A stretch of 45,037 nt of DNA from Candidatus Merdiplasma excrementigallinarum. Lineage in GTDB: Bacteria > Bacillota > Clostridia > Lachnospirales > Lachnospiraceae. The notes below the pieces were generated by a model. It had not been told where the DNA came from. It saw only the letters and a program-made list of their open reading frames with translations, and made no database searches. Positions 8,111-16,803 of the stretch are shown here, in pieces; the stretch's first letter is position 1; each line of letters opens with the position of its first letter. Location: contig DVOS01000070.1 of assembly GCA_018713435.1 (NCBI GenBank), positions 1 to 45,037 on the forward strand, read 5' to 3'. The translations under genes were made by a program, and so were the position numbers.

Positions 8111-10189
8111 ATGAATGTTTACACGTCGGATAAAATTCGCAATGTGGCTATATTAGGACACGGCGGTGCAGGCAAGACCAGCCTGGTGGAGGCTATGGCT
8201 TATCTGTCCGGCATTACCAGCAGACTGGGAAATGTGACAGACGGGACTACCATCAGCGATTATGATAAAGAGGAGCAGAAGAGAAAGTTTTCCATCAGCA
8301 CGGCTATGGTTCCCGTTGTGTGGGGAGATACAAAGGTAAACGTGCTGGACACCCCCGGATATTTTGACTTTGTGGGAGAAGTGGAAGAGGCGGTGGCCGC
8401 TGCGGACGCGGCGGTGATCGTGATCAACGGAAAGAACGGAGTGGAAGTGGGAACTCAGAAGGCCTGGGAACTCTGCGAGAAATACAAACTCCCCCGTATC
8501 TTCTATGTTTCCAACATGGATTTCGACAACGCCAGCTACCGGAAAGTGGTGGAAGCGCTGAACGAACTGTACGGAAAGAAGATTGCGCCTCTTCATCTGC
8601 CCATCCGTGAGAACGAGAAGTTTGTGGGCTACGTGAATATTGTAAAAGAGGGCGCCCGCCGGTTTGTGGAGAAAGGAAACCGGGTGGAGTGCGAGATTCC
8701 GGATTATCTGAAAGATTACCTGGAGAAGGACAGAGACATCCTGATGGAAGCTGTGGCGGAAACCAGCGAAGAGTTTATGGACCGGTATTTTGGCGGCGAA
8801 GAGTTTTCACAGGCCGAGATTATCTCCGCTCTGAAGATGAACGTTTCCGACTGCTCTCTGTGCCCGGTTACCATGGGAGCCAGCCTGAACCTGCAGGGCA
8901 TTAAGATCCTGCTGGACGATATCGTGAGCTACTTCCCCAGCCCGGCAGACTGCAAGATTGCCGGCGTGAATACCAAGACCAACGAGATTTTCGAAGCGAA
9001 CTACGATTTCTCAAAGGCGAAATCCGCCTATATCTTTAAGACGATTGTGGATCCCTTTATCGGAAAATATTCCATGATCAAGGTGGCTTCCGGTTCCATC
9101 AAATCGGATGATACCCTGTACGATGTGGAGAGCAGCAATGAGTTCCGTGTCAGCAAGCTGTATGTATTTGAGGGAAGCAAGCCCCAGGAAGTAAAGGAAC
9201 TGATGGCGGGAGATATCGGCGCCATCGGAAAGCTGGAGGCATCCACAGGGGATACCCTGGCAACCAAGGCCGCGCCTATCAAATACGGTAAGCTGACGGT
9301 TTCCACCCCCTATACCTACAAGAGATACGTGGCCAAGAACAAGGGGGATGAGGATAAGATTTCCCAGGCTCTGGCCAAGATGATGCAGGAAGACCTGACC
9401 ATGAAGGCGGTAAACGACAGTGAGAACCGTCAGACTCTGCTCTACGGCATGGGCGACCAGCATCTGGATATTATTGTGAGCAAGCTGCTGACCAAGTATA
9501 AAGTGGAAGCGGTTCTGGAGAGACCCAAGGTGGCCTTCCGCGAGACCATCCGCAAAAAATCGGATGTGGACTCCAAGTATAAGAAACAGTCCGGCGGTCA
9601 CGGCCAGTATGGTCATGTAAAGATGCGCTTTGAGCCCTCCGGCGATCTGGAGACGCCCTATGTATTTGAGCAGGTTGTAGTAGGCGGCGCTGTGCCTAAG
9701 AACTACTTCCCGGCAGTGGAGAAGGGGATCCAGGACTCCGTTCAGAAGGGCCCCCTGGCCGGTTATCCGGTAGTAGGCGTGAAAGCGGTCCTGTACGACG
9801 GATCCTATCATCCGGTGGATTCCTCTGAGATGGCCTTTAAGACAGCGGCCAGCCAGGCCTTCAAGAAAGGATTTATGGAGGCGGGACCGGTTCTGCTGGA
9901 GCCCATCGCTTCCCTGAAGGTAACGGTGCCGGATAAATATACCGGCGATGTGATGGGAGACCTGAACAAGCGCCGGGGCCGTGTGCTTGGCATGAACCCG
10001 GATCACAAGGGAAATACCATTATCGAAGCGGATATTCCCATGTCCGAGCTGTACGGCTACTCCACCCAGCTGCGCTCCATGACAGGCGGCTGCGGCGATT
10101 TTGCCTATGAGTTTGCCCGCTACGAGCAGGCTCCCTCCGATGTGCAGGATAAGGAAGTGGCGGCCAGAGCGGCTGAGAACGCTGACTGA
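8111..10189 (+). CDS. Elongation factor G-like translational GTPase (EF-G paralogue)
   Basis: A 692-residue translational GTPase with the full EF-G architecture. The P-loop is GHGGAGKTS (16-24), switch II is DTPGYFDF, and domains II-V follow, including GGHGQYGHV and RRGRVLGM. ATG 8111 is chosen because GGAGG lies eight bases upstream and MNVYTSDKIRNVAILG is a typical start; the 27 extra codons upstream overlap the promoter. It stands alone, away from any str ribosomal operon, so it is more likely an EF-G2-type paralogue than the main fusA. Oddly, the guanine-specificity motif NKxD reads V-S-N-M-D: Asp is kept but the Asn-Lys pair is replaced. The role may be ribosome recycling or a specialised translation function; this is not resolved. 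Confidence 0.88.
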   Translation: MNVYTSDKIRNVAILGHGGAGKTSLVEAMAYLSGITSRLGNVTDGTTISDYDKEEQKRKFSISTAMVPVVWGDTKVNVLDTPGYFDFVGEVEEAVAAADAAVIVINGKNGVEVGTQKAWELCEKYKLPRIFYVSNMDFDNASYRKVVEALNELYGKKIAPLHLPIRENEKFVGYVNIVKEGARRFVEKGNRVECEIPDYLKDYLEKDRDILMEAVAETSEEFMDRYFGGEEFSQAEIISALKMNVSDCSLCPVTMGASLNLQGIKILLDDIVSYFPSPADCKIAGVNTKTNEIFEANYDFSKAKSAYIFKTIVDPFIGKYSMIKVASGSIKSDDTLYDVESSNEFRVSKLYVFEGSKPQEVKELMAGDIGAIGKLEASTGDTLATKAAPIKYGKLTVSTPYTYKRYVAKNKGDEDKISQALAKMMQEDLTMKAVNDSENRQTLLYGMGDQHLDIIVSKLLTKYKVEAVLERPKVAFRETIRKKSDVDSKYKKQSGGHGQYGHVKMRFEPSGDLETPYVFEQVVVGGAVPKNYFPAVEKGIQDSVQKGPLAGYPVVGVKAVLYDGSYHPVDSSEMAFKTAASQAFKKGFMEAGPVLLEPIASLKVTVPDKYTGDVMGDLNKRRGRVLGMNPDHKGNTIIEADIPMSELYGYSTQLRSMTGGCGDFAYEFARYEQAPSDVQDKEVAARAAENAD

Positions 10190-10211
10190 TACGCTTAAGG
10201 AAACATATGAT

Positions 10212-10243
10212 GCCCCGCAGTTTCAGGCTGCGGGGCGTTTTTT
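10212..10243 (+). terminator. Terminator of the EF-G paralogue gene
   Basis: A 9-bp GC-rich stem (GCCCCGCAG at 10212-10220 with CTGCGGGGC at 10228-10236) with a 7-nt loop is followed by GTTTTTT. Confidence 0.92.
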
Positions 10244-10262
10244 GGCGGAGGACAAAAATGTT

Positions 10263-10880
10263 TCAGATACCGGCTTCCTCCATCCAGGCCTCTGCCAGGA
10301 TGCGATGGCCTTCTTCCGTGAGATGAATGCCGTCGGGGGTGATCCTGCCGTATCCCAGTTTCTCGGCCTCCCGATTCAGCCGCTGCTGCAGGGGGATAAA
10401 GGAAAGCCCGTAATACTCGGCCAGGTTCCGGATCCTGCCGGACATGCGGGACAGCCAGGGAAGCCACAGTCTGTACCGGGCCGGAACCGGAAAGAGAAAG
10501 GGCTCCATCAGGATCAGCCGGGGAATGCCGTAATCCAGAATATCGATGATCAGCTCCTGAAATGTGCGGGCAAATAGATCCAGAGATTCTTCCGGGGTAT
10601 TTCGCAGGACGCCTTTTTCCATCCACATGCCCAGATCATTGATGCCGGCCAGCACGGTCACGATATCATATCTTTCTTTTTCTTCTTCCGGCAGGTTCTG
10701 CCACATTCCTTTTACCCTGGCGGCGGTAAAGCCGTCAATGCCTTTATTGGATATTTCGAGACGGGAATCGGAAGCTTCCAGTTTCCGCGCAATCATGCCC
10801 ACATACCCGTATCCCAGATTCCGGGGATCAAAGCTGTGGCGGCAGTCCGTGTTGCTGCCTCCTAAAAACAGAAGATTCAT
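10263..10880 (-). CDS. SGNH/GDSL-family hydrolase
   Basis: A 205-residue cytosolic esterase/lipase-like protein (no signal peptide). The four SGNH blocks are visible: block I GGSNTD with nucleophile Ser9 (the family GDS is altered to GGS), Gly48 in NKGIDG, Asn81 in AGINDLG, and the Asp183/His186 pair in PDGIHLTEEGH. The start is ATG at 10880, preceded on the minus strand by GGGAGG; a longer frame reaching 10940 lacks an SD. Substrate is unknown; relatives act on acyl esters, lysophospholipids or acetylated sugars. It converges on the EF-G paralogue and diverges from scfA. Confidence 0.88.
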   Translation of the reverse strand: MNLLFLGGSNTDCRHSFDPRNLGYGYVGMIARKLEASDSRLEISNKGIDGFTAARVKGMWQNLPEEEKERYDIVTVLAGINDLGMWMEKGVLRNTPEESLDLFARTFQELIIDILDYGIPRLILMEPFLFPVPARYRLWLPWLSRMSGRIRNLAEYYGLSFIPLQQRLNREAEKLGYGRITPDGIHLTEEGHRILAEAWMEEAGI

Positions 10881-10965
10881 GATAGATCCTCCCAGTATAT
10901 TGGATAAAAAAATTTTAGCAGATTTTGCATCCCGGGGCAAGAAGACCGGAGGAGCAAAAAAGTGC

Positions 10966-10994
10966 TTTAAAATTGAAATTATCTATGATATAAT
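10966..10994 (+). promoter_or_regulatory. Promoter of scfA-scfB
   Basis: A good extended -10 (TG at 10986-10987, TATAAT at 10989-10994) is preceded, at 17 bp, by a poor -35 (TTTAAA, 10966-10971). It lies 69 bp before scfA. Confidence 0.6.
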
Positions 10995-11063
10995 GACCCC
11001 ATGAGCCGGGGAGCCTTTATTCTTTCAGCCTTCCGGCAATAAACATAGAAGGAGGCCAACACA

Positions 11064-11204
11064 ATGAAGCATATCAAGACTCTGAATACAAAGCCTTTGC
11101 AGAGCACTCTGAAAAAGGGCGGATGCGGTGAGTGTCAGACATCCTGCCAGTCAGCATGTAAGACATCCTGCACAGTAGGAAATCAGTCCTGCGAGAACAA
11201 ATAA
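11064..11204 (+). CDS. scfA: SCIFF peptide precursor (six cysteines in forty-five residues)
   Basis: A 46-residue ribosomal peptide whose six cysteines (21, 24, 28, 32, 36, 43) sit in the C-terminal half, after a leader with the family signature MKHIKTLNTKPLQ. SCIFF is found almost throughout Clostridia. It is the substrate of the radical-SAM SPASM enzyme ScfB, which forms a thioether link from a cysteine sulfur to a threonine alpha-carbon. Here threonines (26, 34, 37) lie among the cysteines. GGAGG stands upstream of ATG 11064. The maturase gene follows after a long hairpin. The physiological role of the mature peptide is unknown. Confidence 0.96.
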   Translation: MKHIKTLNTKPLQSTLKKGGCGECQTSCQSACKTSCTVGNQSCENK

Positions 11205-11218
11205 GTAAAAAGCATGAC

Positions 11219-11285
11219 AGGCTGCCGCGGCTGATGGACAGGGTTTCGGACACGGAACCCGTCCGGCTCTCGCGGCAGCCTCTTT
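11219..11285 (+). terminator. Long hairpin (partial terminator or processing site) between scfA and scfB
   Basis: A perfect 11-bp outer stem (AGGCTGCCGCG at 11219-11229 with CGCGGCAGCCT at 11271-11281) encloses a second helix (GGGTTtCGgacaCGGAACCC region). Only CTTTAA follows, so termination would be incomplete. This would favour much more scfA than scfB transcript, as a peptide/enzyme pair needs. Confidence 0.75.
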
Positions 11286-11369
11286 AACGGGAAAAAGAAT
11301 ACAGCCATGGAAACCGCCCGATCCTGTCGGGTGTTACTTTTTGCCATGGCAGATGAAAGGGGATTAACA

Positions 11370-12728
11370 GTGATCCATCAATTCAGGAACAACGGCTACA
11401 ACATTGTGCTGGATGTAAACAGCGGTTCTGTCCATGTAGTGGACGATGTGGTTTACGATGCGGTAGCTCTGATGGAAAAGAATATGCCGGAGGATGAAAT
11501 CCTGTCCTCCTTAAAAGATACATACAGCGAAGAAGACTTGCGGGAAGCGCTGGAGGAGTGCCGGACATTAAAAGAGGCCGGCGTGCTCTTTTCAGAGGAC
11601 GTCTATGAGACCGCAGCCTCTGAGCTTGCCGGGAAGAGACAGACTGTGGTGAAAGCGCTGTGCCTGCACATTGCCCATGACTGCAACCTGGCCTGCAAAT
11701 ACTGTTTTGCGGAGGAGGGCGAGTACCACGGACGCCGTGCCCTTATGAACTATGAGGTGGGAAAGAAGGCCCTGGATTTTCTGATCGCCAGTTCCGGAAA
11801 CAGAAAGAACCTGGAGGTAGATTTCTTCGGAGGAGAGCCTCTGATGAACTGGCAGGTGGTAAAGGATCTGGTAAAATACGGAAGAGAGCAGGAAAAGCTG
11901 CATGATAAAAACTTCCGTTTTACTTTAACGACCAACGGCGTGCTGCTGAATGACGAGGTGATGGAATTCTGCAACCGGGAGATGGGGAATGTGGTGCTGA
12001 GCCTGGACGGAAGAAAGGAAGTGCACGACCGGATGCGTCCTTTCCGCAGCGGCAAGGGCAGCTACGACCTGATCGTGCCCAAATTCCTGAAATTTGCGGA
12101 CAGCAGAGGCCAGGATCGCTACTATGTGCGGGGCACCTTTACCCGGAACAACCTGGATTTTTCCGAAGATGTGCTGCACTTTGCGGATCTGGGATTCAAA
12201 CAGGTTTCCGTGGAGCCGGTGGTGGCCGCCCCGGAGGAACCCTACTCCATCCGGGAGGAGGATATTCCGAAAATCTGTGAGGAATATGACAAACTGGCAA
12301 AGGAGATGATCCGCCGGGAGAAGGAAGGAAGAGGCTTTAATTTCTTCCATTTTATGATCGACTTAAGCGGCGGCCCCTGCGTGTACAAGCGCATGTCCGG
12401 CTGCGGCTCCGGAACGGAATATCTGGCGGTGACGCCCTGGGGGGATCTGTATCCCTGCCACCAGTTTGTGGGACAGGAAGAGTTTCTGATGGGAAACGTG
12501 GATGAGGGAATCACCCGGCCGGAAATCATCGAGCAGTTTAAGAACTGCAATGTGTATACAAAGGAAAAGTGCCGGAACTGTTTTGCCAAGTTCTACTGCA
12601 GCGGCGGATGCGCGGCAAATTCCTACCATTTTCACGGAACCATTCATGACGCCTACGACATCGGCTGTGAACTGCAGCGAAAGAGAGTAGAGTGCGCCAT
12701 CATGATAAAGGCTGCATTGGCCGAATAG
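11370..12728 (+). CDS. scfB: Radical SAM/SPASM SCIFF maturase
   Basis: A 452-residue radical-SAM enzyme that installs a thioether in the SCIFF peptide. The N-terminal about 90 residues (NGYNIVLDVNSGSVHVVDD) form the peptide-recognition (RRE-like) region. The SAM cluster motif CNLACKYC gives Cys105, Cys109 and Cys112, FFGGEP follows, and the C-terminal SPASM domain has CGSGTEYLAVTPWGDLYPC, CRNCFAKFYCSGGC and a last CAIM Cys for auxiliary clusters. The start is taken as GTG 11370: AAAGGGGA is just upstream and homologues begin at this IHQ(F/Y) motif. A frame opening at ATG 11307 would add 21 residues of no family likeness. It lies downstream of scfA and 22 bases before secDF. Confidence 0.94.
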   Translation: MIHQFRNNGYNIVLDVNSGSVHVVDDVVYDAVALMEKNMPEDEILSSLKDTYSEEDLREALEECRTLKEAGVLFSEDVYETAASELAGKRQTVVKALCLHIAHDCNLACKYCFAEEGEYHGRRALMNYEVGKKALDFLIASSGNRKNLEVDFFGGEPLMNWQVVKDLVKYGREQEKLHDKNFRFTLTTNGVLLNDEVMEFCNREMGNVVLSLDGRKEVHDRMRPFRSGKGSYDLIVPKFLKFADSRGQDRYYVRGTFTRNNLDFSEDVLHFADLGFKQVSVEPVVAAPEEPYSIREEDIPKICEEYDKLAKEMIRREKEGRGFNFFHFMIDLSGGPCVYKRMSGCGSGTEYLAVTPWGDLYPCHQFVGQEEFLMGNVDEGITRPEIIEQFKNCNVYTKEKCRNCFAKFYCSGGCAANSYHFHGTIHDAYDIGCELQRKRVECAIMIKAALAE

Positions 12729-12750
12729 AAAAAGAAAAGAGGAGAGAACA

Positions 12751-14967
12751 ATGAACAAGAAGAAAGCCACATGGACCATGGTCCTGATGGTGCTTCTGCT
12801 GGCTGCTTCCGTATTTACGGCGGCTGTCGGCTGGGGACCCACAGGAACGGGATCGGCAAAAAACATTAAGCTGGGCCTGGATCTGTCCGGCGGAGTTTCC
12901 ATCACCTATCAGGCTGTGGAAGATAATCCTTCCGCGGAAGATATGGCGGACACGGTTTACAAGCTGCAGCAGCGTGTAGACCAGTACAGCACCGAAGCTT
13001 CTGTGTACCAGGAGGGCGGAAACCGGATCAATATTGAGATACCGGGCGTGTCAGACGCCAACGCCATTCTGGAGGAGCTGGGAAAACCCGGTTCTCTTAC
13101 CTTCCAGCTGGAGGACGGCACCGTGGTCCTGGACGGCAACCAGGTAGAGTCCGCGGAGGCAGGCGTACAGAACGACAGCATGGGAAATTCCCAGCATGTG
13201 GTGTCCTTAAGCTTTACGGAGGAAGGCGCCAAGGCTTTCGCCGAGGCTACAGCGGAAAATGTGGGAAATCCCATCTATATTGTATATGACGGAGAGGTCA
13301 TCAGCTATCCCACCGTGGAGGAAGCGATTACGGATGGCAAATGCGTGATTTCCGGCAGCTTTACCGCGGAGTCCGCTTCCAACCTGGCCTCCTCCATCCG
13401 GATCGGTTCCCTTTCCCTGGAACTGGAGGAGATCCGTTCTAACGTGGTGGGAGCCCAGCTGGGAGAGCAGGCTATTTCCACCAGCCTGATCGCAGGCGCC
13501 ATCGGGCTTCTGATCGTGATTATCTTCATGATCTACGCCTACAAGATGCCGGGTGTGATCGCAGGTTTTGCCCTGATCATGTACACGGCAATGGAGCTGG
13601 TGGCGTTAAATGCCTTTGACATGACCCTGACTCTGTCCGGCATCGCCGGCGTGATTTTGTCCATCGGTATGGCCGTGGACGCCAACGTGATTATCTATGC
13701 CCGTATCCGGGAGGAGATTGCGGAGGGAAAAACCGTCCGTTCCGCCATCAACATCGGATTTAAGAAAGCGCTGACAGCCATCATCGACGGAAACGTGACC
13801 ACACTGATCGCGGCCTTCGTGCTGAACTTTATGGCAACCGGTTCTGTAAAGGGCTTTGCCCAGACTCTGGCTCTCGGTATCGTGATCTCCATGTTTACCG
13901 CCTGCGTGATTTCCAGAATCATCGTAAACGCGGCCTACGGAATGGGGATGCAGGATGAAAAGTATTTTGGACGGGCAAAGGAACTGAAAACCATCCGCTT
14001 TGTGGAGAGAAGAAAAGTATTTTTTGCCATTGCCCTGGTATTTATCCTGTCCGGTCCCGCAGCCATGCTGATTAACAGCGGAGCCGGAAACGGCGTTCTG
14101 AACCTGAGCATGGACTTTAAGGGCGGCACCTCCACGGATGTGACCTTCAATGAGGATTATGATATTAACCAGATTGACTCTGACATCAAGCCGGTGATCC
14201 AGGAAGTCATCGGGGATGCGGAGATCCAGGCCCAGAAAGTAGCCGGCGGTACGGAAGTTATCTTTAAGACAAGAGCTCTGGACATGGAGGAAAGAGAGGC
14301 GCTGGAGAGCAGCCTGGATGAAAACTTCGGCATTGCGGACTACACCAACGAAGAGGGGGAGACGGAAAAGAACATCAGCTTTGAGACCATTTCCTCCACA
14401 GTCAGCAGCGAGATGCGAAGCGACGCGGTGCTGGCAGTGGTTGTGGCGGTGATCTGTATGCTGATCTACATCTGGTTCCGTTTTTCCGATATCCGGTTCG
14501 CGACCAGCGCGGTGCTGGCTCTGTGCCATGACGTGCTGGTGGTGCTTGCCTGCTATGCCATTGTGCGGATTTCAGTGGGAAGCACTTTCATCGCCTGTAT
14601 GCTGACGATTGTGGGTTACTCCATCAACGCCACCATCGTGATCTTCGACCGTATCCGTGAAAACCTGCGGGAGAGAGGGAAAAACGAACCGCTGGCCCAT
14701 GTGGTGAACAAGAGTATCACCCAGACCCTGACCAGAAGCGTGTATACTTCCTTTACCACCTTTGTGACCATCGCGGCCCTGTATGTGGTAGGCGTTCCCA
14801 CCATCAAGGAATTTGCCCTTCCCCTGATGGTAGGCATTGTGGCCGGAGGCTTCTCCTCCGTGTGCATCACAGGTCCCCTGTGGTATATGATGAAAGTCCG
14901 CTCAGACCAGAAAGCGGCTCTGGAGGAGCAGAAGGGCGGTTCTTCCGGAAAGAAAAACAAAAAATAA
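12751..14967 (+). CDS. secDF: Fused protein-export membrane protein SecDF
   Basis: A 738-residue membrane protein fusing SecD and SecF, the proton-motive-force-driven accessory of the SecYEG translocase. The SecD half begins with a transmembrane helix (residues about 8-28), has the family signature LDLSGGVSITYQ, a large extracytoplasmic domain, and five helices. The SecF half starts around residue 420, with MDFKGGTSTDV and a second six-helix set including IGYSINATIVIFDRIRE-type sequence. An SD (GAGGAGAG) precedes ATG 12751. The gene follows scfB closely and is ended by a strong terminator at 14981-15022. Co-occurrence with scfB is common in Clostridia; whether SecDF helps export mature SCIFF is not known. 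Confidence 0.95.
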   Translation: MNKKKATWTMVLMVLLLAASVFTAAVGWGPTGTGSAKNIKLGLDLSGGVSITYQAVEDNPSAEDMADTVYKLQQRVDQYSTEASVYQEGGNRINIEIPGVSDANAILEELGKPGSLTFQLEDGTVVLDGNQVESAEAGVQNDSMGNSQHVVSLSFTEEGAKAFAEATAENVGNPIYIVYDGEVISYPTVEEAITDGKCVISGSFTAESASNLASSIRIGSLSLELEEIRSNVVGAQLGEQAISTSLIAGAIGLLIVIIFMIYAYKMPGVIAGFALIMYTAMELVALNAFDMTLTLSGIAGVILSIGMAVDANVIIYARIREEIAEGKTVRSAINIGFKKALTAIIDGNVTTLIAAFVLNFMATGSVKGFAQTLALGIVISMFTACVISRIIVNAAYGMGMQDEKYFGRAKELKTIRFVERRKVFFAIALVFILSGPAAMLINSGAGNGVLNLSMDFKGGTSTDVTFNEDYDINQIDSDIKPVIQEVIGDAEIQAQKVAGGTEVIFKTRALDMEEREALESSLDENFGIADYTNEEGETEKNISFETISSTVSSEMRSDAVLAVVVAVICMLIYIWFRFSDIRFATSAVLALCHDVLVVLACYAIVRISVGSTFIACMLTIVGYSINATIVIFDRIRENLRERGKNEPLAHVVNKSITQTLTRSVYTSFTTFVTIAALYVVGVPTIKEFALPLMVGIVAGGFSSVCITGPLWYMMKVRSDQKAALEEQKGGSSGKKNKK

Positions 14968-14980
14968 TACATGAGAGAAG

Positions 14981-15022
14981 AAGCACCTCTTTGCGGGAAA
15001 CTGTGCAGGGAGGTGCTTTTTA
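14981..15022 (+). terminator. Terminator between secDF and recJ
   Basis: AAGCACCTC (14981-14989) pairs with GAGGTGCTT (15010-15018), followed by TTTT. It lies inside the longer open frame that begins at 14971, which argues that recJ starts after it. The right arm could also offer an SD, although it is far from ATG 15034. Confidence 0.85.
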
Positions 15023-15033
15023 AAAAGAAGAAA

Positions 15034-16791
15034 ATGGAAAAATGGTACATAGCGGCCAAACGGGCCGATTTTCAGGCAATCGGAGAAAAATTTCATATTG
15101 ACCAGGTGATCGCCAGGATCATCCGCAACCGGGACGTGGTGGGAGACGAGGCCATCGACGAGTATTTAAACGGAACCCTGGAGCATCTTCACTCCCCCGA
15201 ACTGCTGAACGGATGCAGGGAAGCGGCCGATCTGCTGCTAAAAAAGATAGAACAGAAGAAAAAAATCCGGATCATTGGGGATTATGATATTGACGGGGTC
15301 AATGCCACCTATATTCTCTACCGGGGGCTGCGGCGCCTGGGAGCCCGGGTGGATTATGAGATACCGGACCGGATGAAGGACGGGTACGGCCTGAATATTC
15401 ATCTGGTGGAGCTGGCCAGAGGCGAGGGAGCGGATACGATCCTGACCTGCGATAACGGGATTACGGCTCTGGAGCAGACAGAGTACGCCAAAAAGCTTGG
15501 CATGACCATGATTATCACGGATCATCACGAGCCTCTTTACGAAGAGAAAGAAGGGGAAAAGTTCTGGAAGCTGCCCCGGGCGGATGTGCTGATCGATCCC
15601 AAACTGGAGTCCTGCCGGTACCCCTTTAAGAAACTGTGCGGGGCGGCGGTGGCCTGGAAACTGATTCAGATGCTGTATCAGATATCCGGTCTGGATCCCA
15701 TGGCCCTGGAGTTTCTTCCCTTTGCGGCCATTGCCACTGTGGGAGACGTGATGGAGCTGGAGGGGGAAAACCGGATCATGGTGAAATGGGGGCTGAAGGC
15801 TCTGGAAGAAACAAAAAATCCGGGCCTGCGCGCGCTCATCCGGGAGACCGGGCTGGAGGGTTCCTCCTTAAGCGCTTACCATATCGGATTTGTAATCGGC
15901 CCCTGCATCAATGCCAGCGGCAGGCTGGATACGGCCAAGCGCTCCCTGCGGCTTCTCCTGGCGGAGGATGAAGCGGAGGCCAGGGAACTGGCTGTGGAGC
16001 TGAAGCAGCTTAATGACGAGAGAAAGGATCTGACTGCCCGGGGCGTGGAGCAGGCAGTGATGAAGATTGAACACACGCCTCTGGGAAAAGACAGGGTTCT
16101 GGTGGTATACCTGCCCGGCTGCCATGAAAGCATTGCCGGGATTATCGCCGGCCGGATCCGGGAAAAATATCACAAGCCGGTGTTTGTGCTCACGGACGGG
16201 ACAGACTGCGTAAAAGGCTCCGGCCGTTCCATTGAGACCTACTCCATGTTTGACGAGATGGTAAAATGCCAGGATCTGTTCCTGAAATTCGGCGGCCACC
16301 CCATGGCGGCCGGCCTTTCCCTTCCGGGGGATAAGGTGGAAGAGTTCCGGCGCCGGATCAATGAAGCCTGCACGCTTACAGAAGAAGATTTTGTGGAGAA
16401 GGTGATGATCGATGTGCCCATGCCCATCGATTACATCACGGAGGAGCTGATCGGCCAGTTAAGCCTGCTGGAGCCCTTCGGAAAGGGGAATACAAAACCC
16501 CTGTTCGCGGAACGGGACCTGAAAATCCAGACCTGCTCGATTCTGGGCAAAAATAAAAATGTGGTGAAAATGACGGTCTGGAATCAGGGCGGCACGGCAA
16601 TGGAGGCCCTGTATTTCGGGGATGTGGAAACGTTTCTGGAGGATCTGCAAAAAAAGTGGGGAAGAGAGGCAGTGGAAAAGCTTCTTATGGGGCAGAGTAC
16701 AGACATAACGCTTTCGGTCACCTATTATCCTTCTGTCAATGAATTCAGGGGCAGGCGAACCCTGCAGATCGTTATACAAAATTACCGGTAA
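15034..16791 (+). CDS. recJ: Single-stranded-DNA exonuclease RecJ (DHH/DHHA1)
   Basis: A 585-residue 5'-3' ssDNA exonuclease of recombination and mismatch/base-excision repair. Metal-binding motifs are GDYDIDGVNAT (Asp83, Asp85), CDNG (140), ITDHHEP (163-165) and INASGRLDTA; the DHHA1 motif is GGHPMAAGL. The C-terminal OB-like part ends in a normal short form, without the extra domains of the approximately 800-residue versions. ATG 15034 is preferred to the in-frame ATG 14971 because those 21 codons are the secDF terminator hairpin. The SD is weak (AAGAAG). It is followed after 12 bases by a membrane-protein gene with which it is probably co-transcribed. Confidence 0.92.
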   Translation: MEKWYIAAKRADFQAIGEKFHIDQVIARIIRNRDVVGDEAIDEYLNGTLEHLHSPELLNGCREAADLLLKKIEQKKKIRIIGDYDIDGVNATYILYRGLRRLGARVDYEIPDRMKDGYGLNIHLVELARGEGADTILTCDNGITALEQTEYAKKLGMTMIITDHHEPLYEEKEGEKFWKLPRADVLIDPKLESCRYPFKKLCGAAVAWKLIQMLYQISGLDPMALEFLPFAAIATVGDVMELEGENRIMVKWGLKALEETKNPGLRALIRETGLEGSSLSAYHIGFVIGPCINASGRLDTAKRSLRLLLAEDEAEARELAVELKQLNDERKDLTARGVEQAVMKIEHTPLGKDRVLVVYLPGCHESIAGIIAGRIREKYHKPVFVLTDGTDCVKGSGRSIETYSMFDEMVKCQDLFLKFGGHPMAAGLSLPGDKVEEFRRRINEACTLTEEDFVEKVMIDVPMPIDYITEELIGQLSLLEPFGKGNTKPLFAERDLKIQTCSILGKNKNVVKMTVWNQGGTAMEALYFGDVETFLEDLQKKWGREAVEKLLMGQSTDITLSVTYYPSVNEFRGRRTLQIVIQNYR

Positions 16792-16803
16792 AGGAGATTG
16801 TTT

